A stretch of DNA of 19,599 nucleotides from the NCBI GenBank assembly GCA_023434855.1, contig JAEYSJ010000279.1, positions 1 through 19,599 of the forward strand. The letters are read 5' to 3'. This stretch comes from Bacillota bacterium. GTDB lineage: Bacteria > Bacillota_C > Negativicutes > JAEYSJ01. Positions 14,226-19,599 of the stretch are shown here, in pieces. The position numbers and the translations under genes are program-made. The notes beneath the pieces are model-generated. The model was given only the letters and a program-made list of their open reading frames with translations. It ran no database searches and was not told where the DNA came from. The stretch's first letter is position 1. The number at the start of each line of letters is the position of its first letter.

Positions 14226-16070
14226 ATGTGTGGTATTACCGGCTGGATCGACTGGGAAAAAGATCTTGAGCAAGAGCGCCATGTCCTGGCAGCAATGGTA
14301 GAAACTTTGGCGGCGCGGGGCCCTGATGCTTCCGACATGTACATAACGCCGCATGTGGCACTGGGACACCGGCGGTTGAGCGTAGTTGATCTGGAGAACG
14401 GTGCTCAGCCGATGATCAGAAAACGGGGTGAGCATGCTTTCGTTATTACGTATAATGGTGAATTATATAATACTCCGGAACTGCAGCGTGAATTAGAAGC
14501 ACGGGGTTATAAGTTCAGCACTCATTGTGATACTGAAGTTCTGCTTACAGCTTATATAGAGTGGGGACCTGATTGTGTCGATCGTTTCAATGGTATTTTT
14601 GCCTTTGGTATTTGGGATGAAGCTGAGCAAAGAGTATTTCTTGCCCGCGACCGGATAGGGGTAAAACCGTTGTTTTATACTGTGCAAGGTAGCAGTTTTA
14701 TATTTGGCTCTGAATTAAAGGCACTATTGGCGAACCCGGCGGTTAAGCCGGAAATCGATGGGGAAGGCTTGGCAGAAGTCTTTATGATTGGTCCTGCCCG
14801 TACACCGGGTCACGGAGTTTTTCGTGGTGTAAGCGAATTAAAACCTGGCTATTCAATGATTTACGATCGGAATGGCCTGAGCATCCGGCAATATTGGTCC
14901 TTAACAAGCGAGCATCACCCGGATGATTTTGATACTACTGTTGAACGGGTGCGGGAACTGTTATACGATACTGTCAAGCGTCAGTTGGTAGCTGATGTGC
15001 GTGTTTGTACTTTATTGTCAGGGGGATTGGATTCCAGCGCCCTGACTGCACTGGCTGCCGATTTTTATAAAGCCGCCGGGCTAGAATCGCTGCATACTTA
15101 TTCGGTAGATTATGTGGATAACGACTGTTATTTTAAAGCCAGCAACTTCCAGCCTGACGCCGATGCGCCCTGGGTGCGCCGCGTTTCTGAATATTGCAAC
15201 ACTATCCATCACAATGTTCTGCTTGATACGCCGGAGCTGGCAGGCAGTTTGCCGCAAGCCGCAATCTCCCGGGACCTGCCTGGCATGGCTGATGTAGATA
15301 CATCATTGTATCTTTTTTGCCGGGAAATTAAAAAAGGTGCCACGGTAGCGTTGTCGGGAGAATGTGCAGATGAAGTGTTTGGCGGGTACCCCTGGTTTTA
15401 CCGGCCGGAAATGGTCAACGCTCAGACTTTCCCCTGGGCGCCGCGGCCGGAAATACGCACAGACTGGTTGTCGCCGGCAGTACTTTCTCAAATACATGCC
15501 GGGCGGTACGTGGCGGATCGTTATTACGAAGCCCTGGCAGAAGTGCCGCGCTTGCCTGGCGAAGAGGCTGAAGCGGCGCGGCGGCGGGAAATATTCTATC
15601 TTAGTCTTACCCGCTGGATGCCTACCTTATTGGACCGGAAAGATCGCATGAGCATGGCTTTTGGACTTGAGGTGCGGGTACCCTACTGCGATCACCGTAT
15701 TGTGGAATACGTGTGGAATGTGCCATGGCATATGAAAAATTACCAAAGCCGCGAAAAAGGCCTGCTCCGTAAAGCGCTTACAGGAGTCCTGCCGGATGAT
15801 GTGTTGTGGCGGCGTAAGAGTCCCTATCCTAAAACTCATAACCCTTCTTATTTAAATGCTGTGCGCACAGGCGTGCTAAATTTGCTGGAAAATTCTTCAT
15901 CGCCGCTGCTGCCCTTAATTAACCCCGCCAAAATACGCGAGATTGCCAATTCAGATTTGGCCGCTTCTAACATACCCTGGTTTGGCCAGCTTATGGGTGG
16001 AGCACAGTTATTTGCTTATTTGATCCAGGCCGATGTATGGCTGAGAAAATATAAAGTACAGATTGTTTGA
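14226..16070 (+). CDS. asnB: Asparagine synthetase, glutamine-hydrolysing
   Basis: AsnB makes asparagine from aspartate, ATP and glutamine (EC 6.3.5.4). The 614-residue product has both domains. The N-terminal glutaminase starts MCGITGWID, with the nucleophile Cys2 exposed once Met is removed, and carries ALGHRRLSVVDL, YNGELYN and the FNGIFAFGIWD and LARDRIGVKPLFY blocks. The synthetase domain has the pyrophosphate loop LLSGGLDSS (~263-271), later SGECADEVFGGYPWF, and DRMSMAFGLEVRVPYCDH. Length is close to B. subtilis AsnO/AsnB-type enzymes. AAGGAGAGG precedes ATG 14226. It stands alone with no amino-acid genes beside it, behind a structured leader. Asparagine synthetase relatives can also amidate cell-wall or peptide substrates, but nothing here points to that. 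Confidence 0.95.
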   Translation: MCGITGWIDWEKDLEQERHVLAAMVETLAARGPDASDMYITPHVALGHRRLSVVDLENGAQPMIRKRGEHAFVITYNGELYNTPELQRELEARGYKFSTHCDTEVLLTAYIEWGPDCVDRFNGIFAFGIWDEAEQRVFLARDRIGVKPLFYTVQGSSFIFGSELKALLANPAVKPEIDGEGLAEVFMIGPARTPGHGVFRGVSELKPGYSMIYDRNGLSIRQYWSLTSEHHPDDFDTTVERVRELLYDTVKRQLVADVRVCTLLSGGLDSSALTALAADFYKAAGLESLHTYSVDYVDNDCYFKASNFQPDADAPWVRRVSEYCNTIHHNVLLDTPELAGSLPQAAISRDLPGMADVDTSLYLFCREIKKGATVALSGECADEVFGGYPWFYRPEMVNAQTFPWAPRPEIRTDWLSPAVLSQIHAGRYVADRYYEALAEVPRLPGEEAEAARRREIFYLSLTRWMPTLLDRKDRMSMAFGLEVRVPYCDHRIVEYVWNVPWHMKNYQSREKGLLRKALTGVLPDDVLWRRKSPYPKTHNPSYLNAVRTGVLNLLENSSSPLLPLINPAKIREIANSDLAASNIPWFGQLMGGAQLFAYLIQADVWLRKYKVQIV

Positions 16071-16094
16071 AAACCTTTAGGATTGTCCTGAGAG

Positions 16095-16132
16095 ACGCAG
16101 GGGCGGGTGCACCAACTTAACCTCCCCTGCGT
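16095..16132 (+). terminator. Strong hairpin after asnB
   Basis: ACGCAGGGG (16095-16103) pairs perfectly with CCCCTGCGT (16124-16132); with one bulged G the stem continues by GAGA/TCTC. It starts about 20 bases after the asnB stop. There is no U-tract, so it may be a weak terminator or an mRNA 3' end stabiliser. Confidence 0.5.
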
Positions 16133-16177
16133 TCTCCGTGTTTATATGAGGCAGGGAATTTAGGCTAGGAGTTTTTG

Positions 16178-16353
16178 AACCACAGAGGACACAGAGGACA
16201 CAGAGGACACAGAGTGGAACGACGCGATGTCCATCGCGCAAGGGGAAGGCATTAAACGGTACAGGCTAGACAGTGATAAAGAGGAGTTTCATCGATTTAG
16301 CAGGTGACATTGAATACAAATAATAACAAAATCCCTCGGCGTCCTCTGTGGTT
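16178..16353. repeat. CACAGAGGA repeat element bounded by 13-bp inverted repeats
   Basis: AACCACAGAGGAC at 16178-16190 is the exact reverse complement of GTCCTCTGTGGTT at 16341-16353. Behind the left end the 9-mer CACAGAGGA is repeated three times in tandem (16181-16207) and starts a fourth. Inside, CGCGATG (16223-16229) pairs with CATCGCG (16232-16238). The element is about 176 bases long with no coding potential seen. I recall CACAGAGGA-type intergenic repeats from diverse bacterial genomes, so this is probably a dispersed, possibly mobile-derived repeat. No clear target duplication is seen at the ends. Confidence 0.65.
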
Positions 16354-16396
16354 AACCGTTTCCTTAAATCCATGAGTTTTTTACTGATATTTTCAG

Positions 16397-16425
16397 GTGA
16401 CTAGAGAGTCGTAATGTGCTATAAT
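16397..16425 (+). promoter_or_regulatory. Promoter of the small lipoprotein gene
   Basis: GTGACT at 16397-16402 (close to TTGACA), a 17-base spacer, and TATAAT at 16420-16425 preceded by TGC, so also an extended -10. Transcription would start near 16432, after the upstream in-frame ATG at 16414, which rules that ATG out as the start. Confidence 0.65.
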
Positions 16426-16479
16426 GGTTTACATAACAGGTTCAAAAACAATCATTTCGGAAAGGATGTTTTATTTAAC

Positions 16480-16947
16480 ATGTTAAAAAGAGCTATCAAT
16501 AGCCTGCTTGCATTCACATTGTTGTCCCTTGTTGTACTGGCTGCCGGCTGTGGTGATTCTTCAAACTTGCAGCGTATAACGGGACTGGGACCTGACGCAG
16601 TGGTAAGAACCTTTTTCAACGCAGCCAAAACTGATAAGATGAATGAAGCTGGTTTGTATGTATCGCCAACTTCCAAAGGTGACACTCAGACGGTGTTGAA
16701 ATTTATGACCGGGCAAAGCGGTTTGGATCAAATTAAAAACTCCAATTTGATATCTGTACAGCAAGTAGCCAGCAAGGGTGATTTTGCCGTCGTACTGGCC
16801 ACATTACAAATGCAGAATACCTTAAATTTAAGTGTTAAACCTGTCGGCCTGGAAAAGGTTAATGGTGAGTGGTATATTATTGATACTAACCAAGCTCTTA
16901 CTGATGCAAAATATCAAATATTGCAACAGCTACTGTCAAGTATCTAG
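16480..16947 (+). CDS. Small lipoprotein, DUF4878/NTF2-like
   Basis: A 155-residue exported lipoprotein. Residues 1-23 are a signal peptide (MLKRAINSLLAFTLLSLVVL) with lipobox LAAGC and lipidated Cys24. The mature part begins with a short linker, then GPDAVVRTFFNAAKTDKMNEAGLYVS, which resembles the opening helix of the DUF4878/NTF2-like fold, and closes with strands such as VKPVGLEKVNGEWYIID. Proteins of this shape are usually small surface-bound proteins of unknown function. The start at 16480 is preferred to 16414 because the promoter lies between the two and the signal peptide begins here. GGAAAGGA lies 13 bases upstream, rather far. Monocistronic with its own promoter and terminator. Confidence 0.8.
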   Translation: MLKRAINSLLAFTLLSLVVLAAGCGDSSNLQRITGLGPDAVVRTFFNAAKTDKMNEAGLYVSPTSKGDTQTVLKFMTGQSGLDQIKNSNLISVQQVASKGDFAVVLATLQMQNTLNLSVKPVGLEKVNGEWYIIDTNQALTDAKYQILQQLLSSI

Positions 16948-16955
16948 AAAAGCAC

Positions 16956-16982
16956 GGGGGTGGTGAGAACCACCCTCTTTTT
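16956..16982 (+). terminator. Intrinsic terminator of the lipoprotein gene
   Basis: GGGTGGT (16958-16964) and ACCACCC (16969-16975) form a stem over a GAGA tetraloop, extended by G-T and G-C pairs, and run into TTTTT at 16978-16982. Confidence 0.9.
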
Positions 16983-17112
16983 GTCTGTATCGAGCCTGCT
17001 TATAAACGCCCATCTGCGGCGCCGTGCAAACTACGTGAGACATTCCACATAAAAACACTCTGCGATGATTAAACTGTCTCAACCAGAACGTGCCTGGGAT
17101 TTTCGAGCAGTT

Positions 17113-17182
17113 CAGAAAGTATAACTTTTCGGGTTTATTTTAGATACATTGCTTGTTGCAACTGCACCGAAAAGTAATTTAC
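17113..17182. repeat. Hairpin repeat, copy 1
   Basis: A 70-bp unit beginning CAGAAAGTATAACTTTTCGGG and ending CCGAAAAGTAATTTAC, folding through ACTTTTCGG/CCGAAAAGT. A diverged copy of equal length lies at 17469-17538; the first 21 bases agree at 18 positions. Confidence 0.55.
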
Positions 17183-17468
17183 TTTCTTCCTGCTTCCAGA
17201 CCTTTCGGTCTTCCAGGTCCTCAACCGTGCGCACTCAAAGCTCATATACTGACATCACATTTATATAATAACCGTCTCACCGGTTATCTCATATGAATGT
17301 GCGGTCCCCTCTGTACGCCTCCGGCCTCGAAATCCCTGGCGACCCGTACAATTGGCGCGGAAGTGTTTGCAATAACCTTGCTGCGTTCGCGATACGGGCT
17401 GGTCAGGACGTGCATCTGAACATTTCTAAGCAGTCTCTAAATTTATGGTTTTTAAGCGGACTCTGTAT

Positions 17469-17538
17469 CAGAATTTATAACTTTTTGGGCGTCTGCAAAC
17501 AGTTGACTAGCTGCAGCTTAGCCGAAAAGTGGTATTAC
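17469..17538. repeat. Hairpin repeat, copy 2
   Basis: Begins CAGAATTTATAACTTTTTGGG and ends CCGAAAAGTGGTATTAC. Relative to copy 1 one stem C has become T, so a C-G pair is replaced by a T-G wobble and the stem is kept. The loop sequence is largely different, which points to conservation of the fold over sequence, or simply to old divergence. Confidence 0.55.
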
Positions 17539-17700
17539 GTTGCCCATAAAAAAGGAATGACGAATAATGCATTGAATATAATATAAGTTCCAAGATTGCA
17601 GGGAAAGTGTTCCTGTTCCATTATTACAGGTTATTTAGGACATGCTAAATATGGGATAATTGAACAGATTGGAACAAACAGAAGCAGGTGAGGTGGTTAG

Positions 17701-18963
17701 ATGACGGAAGATCTACCGCAAGTGGTCATTGTAGGGGCCGGTTTTGCCGGACTGCAGGCTGCGCGGTCATTAGCGAAGGCACCGGTTCGCGTTGTTTTGG
17801 TGGACCGACGCAATTATCATCTTTTTCAACCGTTATTATATCAGGTAGCTACTGCCGGTATTGCAGCGGAGGACATTGCCTATCCGGTGCGAGCTATCTT
17901 AAGGCGTCAGCGTAATCTTAAGTTCAAGATGGCCGAAGTTACCGGTATTGACCGGGCTGCACGCCATGTACATACTTCCGGCGGCGAGCTTTCTTATGAT
18001 TATCTGATAATTGCAGTGGGTGGAATGACTAATTTTTTTGGGCTTAATTCGGTAGAAAAATTCGGCTATGGATTAAAAGACATTGAAGATGCGGTTGAGG
18101 TTCGCAATCATATTTTAAGCATGGTTGAAATGGCAGTACAACAAAATGACCCGGATTTGCGCAGGGCAATGCTGACTTTTGTAGTTGTTGGGGGTGGGCC
18201 GACAGGTGTTGAAATGGCCGGCGCACTGTCGGAGTTAGTCCGCCTGGTGCTGGCTAAGGACTATCCTACACTTAATATAAAGGAAGTTCGTATTCTTTTG
18301 CTGGAGGCATCTGATCGACTGTTGGCCGGTATGCCAGAACGATTAAGAGAGATTACTGCCAAAACACTTTGGAATAAACAGGTTGAAGTGCGGTTTGGCG
18401 CTCAGGTTAGCGATTATAATGGCGATAGAGTTGCGCTTAAGAGTGGTGAAGTTATTCCGGCGCGTACTTTAATATGGGCAGCAGGTGTACGGGCCGCCGG
18501 TTTAGTTGACAAACTGGGAGTGAAACAAGGTAATCTGCAGCGCGTTGTGGTAACGCCAACACTGCAACTGCCTGACAATCCCGAGATATTTGTCATCGGC
18601 GACGCTGCTCACTTTTCCGTTGACGGACAGCCGCCGTTGCCTATGGTTGCTTCAGTGGCGGTGCAGCAAGCGAATATGGCTGCAATAAATATTCAAAGAC
18701 TGCTTAACCAGCAGCAAGCAGAGACATTTGTTTTCAAAAACCCTGGCATGCTTGCTACTATCGGGCGTAATGCGGCAGTTGCTCAGATTGGCAGTTGGCA
18801 GGTTCAGGGATTCGTCGCCTGGTTACTGTGGATTGTCATTCATATTGTACGTTTAATTGGCTTTCGCAACCGGGTACTTGTTCTTGTCAACTGGGCATGG
18901 GATTATTTGCTTTATGAACGGGCGGTAAGGTTGATTATGCCTAATATTTGCCGGCTGCATTGA
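17701..18963 (+). CDS. NDH-2-type NAD(P)H dehydrogenase (FAD)
   Basis: A 420-residue flavoprotein of the type II NADH dehydrogenase family. The N-terminal FAD-binding Rossmann motif is VIVGAGFAGLQAA (~9-21), followed by YHLFQPLLYQVATAGI, a strong NDH-2 signature; the second, NAD(P)H-binding motif is VVVGGGPTGVEMAGAL (~161-176); the late FAD motif is IFVIGDAAHF (~296-305), followed by ASVAVQQANMAA near the quinone site. The C-terminal ~50 residues are hydrophobic and amphipathic, fitting membrane association. Such enzymes pass electrons from NADH to quinone without pumping protons. In an anaerobe it may instead serve redox balance or oxygen defence; that is inference. AGGTGAGGTGG precedes ATG 17701. 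Monocistronic with a terminator downstream. Confidence 0.9.
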   Translation: MTEDLPQVVIVGAGFAGLQAARSLAKAPVRVVLVDRRNYHLFQPLLYQVATAGIAAEDIAYPVRAILRRQRNLKFKMAEVTGIDRAARHVHTSGGELSYDYLIIAVGGMTNFFGLNSVEKFGYGLKDIEDAVEVRNHILSMVEMAVQQNDPDLRRAMLTFVVVGGGPTGVEMAGALSELVRLVLAKDYPTLNIKEVRILLLEASDRLLAGMPERLREITAKTLWNKQVEVRFGAQVSDYNGDRVALKSGEVIPARTLIWAAGVRAAGLVDKLGVKQGNLQRVVVTPTLQLPDNPEIFVIGDAAHFSVDGQPPLPMVASVAVQQANMAAINIQRLLNQQQAETFVFKNPGMLATIGRNAAVAQIGSWQVQGFVAWLLWIVIHIVRLIGFRNRVLVLVNWAWDYLLYERAVRLIMPNICRLH

Positions 18964-19007
18964 AGTATCGAAGTTCTCGTCATTAACTAAACATGTATTT
19001 TTATTAT

Positions 19008-19040
19008 AAATCTCTCTTTAAGAGGGATTTCTCTTTTTTT
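19008..19040 (+). terminator. Intrinsic terminator of the dehydrogenase gene
   Basis: AAATCTCTCT (19008-19017) pairs with AGAGGGATTT (19021-19030), one T-G step, over a TTA loop, followed by CTC and seven T residues. Confidence 0.85.
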
Positions 19041-19047
19041 GGCGATT

Positions 19048-19101
19048 ATTTTACAAAACAATAGAAAAAATAGTGTAATTTTATAGGATATTTTGTAAAA
19101 T
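19048..19101. promoter_or_regulatory. 11-bp inverted repeat upstream of the repeat-protein gene
   Basis: ATTTTACAAAA at 19048-19058 is the exact reverse complement of TTTTGTAAAAT at 19091-19101. The right arm lies in ATATTTTGTAAAA (19088-19100), a 13-mer that also occurs at 2858-2870 upstream of the transmembrane chemoreceptor. It could be a regulator site shared by chemotaxis genes. The region is very A/T-rich, so chance similarity must be considered. No clear promoter was identified in 18964-19182. Confidence 0.4.
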
Positions 19102-19182
19102 TAAATTAAAAATACAGGAAATTTCGGTTGTAACGAGAATTATATATAAATCTACAAAATTCTATGTTATGGAGAGGAATAT

Positions 19183-19599
19183 ATGGCTTCTTCAAATGGT
19201 ATGATGAGTCAGGAAGAGATTGAAGCACTAATGGCATCGATGAACTCTAGTGCAGAAAAGCCTGAGCCATCGATGCCGGATGGGTCTGAATCAGCAGCAT
19301 CTTCGACAGGAATGATGAGCCAAGCGGAAATAGAAGCATTAATGGGCTCAATGAATACCGGACAGGAGGCGGAAAGCACGCCTGAACCGGCAACGGCCCC
19401 TGCGCTACCGTCGTCAGGGGGAATGATGAGTCAGGCGGAGATTGAAGCATTAATGGGTTCAATGAATACCGGACAGGAGGCGGAAAGCGCTCCTGAACCG
19501 GCAACGGCCCCTGCGCTGCCGTCGTCAGGGGGAATGATGAGTCAGGCAGAGATTGAAGCATTAATGGGTTCAATGAATACCGGACAGGAGGCGGAAAGC
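19183..19599 (+). CDS. Tandem CheY-P-binding-motif protein (FliM/FliY N-terminus-like), 3' partial
   Basis: GGAGAGG at 19171-19177 precedes ATG 19183; the frame is open to the window end (139 codons, no stop). After MASSNG the protein consists of 37-residue repeats starting at residues 7, 44, 81 and 118. Each opens MMSQ(E/A)EIEALM(A/G)SM, then a Gly/Glu/Ser linker and, in repeats 2 and 3, a Pro/Ala-rich linker (PEPATAPALPSSG). The motif closely matches the N-terminal helix of FliM and FliY (E. coli FliM LSQAEIDALL), which binds phosphorylated CheY at the flagellar switch. Those proteins carry one copy. Adjacent repeats differ mostly at synonymous sites. A C-terminal domain beyond the window, perhaps FliN/CheC/CheX-like, would settle its role. 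Binding to CheY-P is inferred from motif similarity; the repeat structure is directly visible. Confidence 0.85.
   Translation, partial: MASSNGMMSQEEIEALMASMNSSAEKPEPSMPDGSESAASSTGMMSQAEIEALMGSMNTGQEAESTPEPATAPALPSSGGMMSQAEIEALMGSMNTGQEAESAPEPATAPALPSSGGMMSQAEIEALMGSMNTGQEAES
19201..19599 (+). repeat. 111-bp in-frame tandem repeats, at least four copies
   Basis: Units begin at 19201, 19312, 19423 and 19534, each with ATGATGAG(T/C)CA. The unit at 19312 and that at 19423 differ at 8 of 111 bases by direct comparison, with one amino-acid change (Thr to Ala). The first unit is more diverged in its linker. The array continues past the window edge, so total copy number is unknown. Confidence 0.95.

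Larger units (their letters stand above)
16983..17700. other. 700-bp gene-free region rich in stem-loops
   Basis: No convincing gene. Visible paired segments: TGAGACA/TGTCTCA (17036-17042 with 17075-17081); GAAAGTA/TACTTTC (17115-17121 with 17180-17186) enclosing ACTTTTCGG/CCGAAAAGT (17124-17132 with 17167-17175); AGACC/GGTCT on a TTTC tetraloop (17198-17211); ATAACCG/CGGTTAT (17268-17274 with 17281-17287); CCCGTA/TACGGG (17343-17348 with 17393-17398); ACTTTTTGG/CCGAAAAGT (17480-17488 with 17522-17530). Near the dehydrogenase, GTTCCAA (17587-17593) matches TTGGAAC (17669-17675). The density of pairing suggests either a large structured RNA or stacked extragenic palindromes. AGGTGAGGTGG around 17683-17693 is the ribosome site of the next gene. 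Confidence 0.5.

Noticed and set aside
16181..16213. CRISPR-like or minisatellite reading of the CACAGAGGA repeats
   Set aside because: The 9-bp units are contiguous without spacers; they fit the end of a bounded inverted-repeat element better.
16414..16479. Upstream start of the lipoprotein
   Set aside because: An extended -10 promoter overlaps this segment, so it would not be translated, and the signal peptide begins at 16480.
17293..17586. 97-residue open frame inside the hairpin-rich region
   Set aside because: No ribosome site before its ATG, it runs through a repeated hairpin unit, and the translation has no recognisable domain or protein-like pattern.
19247..19573. 108-residue reverse-strand frame rich in Pro and Leu
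   Set aside because: It is the antisense of the 111-bp repeats; the forward frame has a ribosome site and a known motif.
19201..19599. CRISPR array suggested by regular spacing
   Set aside because: The period is 111 bp with no unique spacers, stays in frame and encodes a peptide repeat.

Overview
The window reads as part of a spore-forming, motile Firmicute with a Negativicutes (Sporomusa/Pelosinus-like) flavour. This is inferred from the gene families: three chemoreceptors of different architecture, a PocR sensory domain, an orphan tripartite-tricarboxylate binding lipoprotein, a histidine kinase with an H-box like the Spo0A-phosphorelay kinases, strong AGGAGG-type ribosome binding sites and many intrinsic terminators. 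No rRNA, tRNA, transposase or CRISPR array is visible.

Layout. (1) 1-5000, signalling: the 3' part of a soluble PocR-domain chemoreceptor, a small acidic ORF, a structured gene-poor stretch with a possible leader-peptide module, an orphan TctC/Bug-family lipoprotein, a hairpin-rich stretch with a terminator, and a classical two-TM chemoreceptor. (2) 5176-7711, operon thiM - CYTH protein - DUF1848 protein, tightly packed. (3) 7727-8441, a DUF4870 membrane protein (minus strand) diverging from a DUF1653 protein that probably starts at GTG. (4) 8546-10795, a MoxR AAA+ ATPase and CoxE-like VWA protein, closed by a two-way terminator shared with the convergent histidine kinase (10900-12099, minus). 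(5) 12409-13890, a cytosolic chemoreceptor whose Cache-like sensor lies at the C-terminus. (6) 14226-16947, asnB behind a leader able to form a pseudoknot, a CACAGAGGA repeat element bounded by inverted repeats, and a small lipoprotein. (7) 16983-17700, a gene-free stretch of about 700 bp with at least six stem-loops, one of them present as two diverged copies. (8) 17701-18963, an NDH-2-type dehydrogenase. (9) 19183 to the window end, the start of a protein built from tandem 37-residue repeats.

The most exciting item is the last gene. Each repeat carries the motif MMSQ(A/E)EIEALM, a close match to the N-terminal peptide of FliM and FliY that binds phosphorylated CheY (LSQAEIDALL in E. coli FliM). 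FliM and FliY carry one copy; this protein has at least four at an exact 111-bp period and is still open at the window edge. It could be a multivalent CheY-P binding platform. With the three unusual chemoreceptors it suggests that this neighbourhood is rich in chemotaxis accessory parts, although no cheA, cheW, cheY or flagellar structural gene lies within the window.
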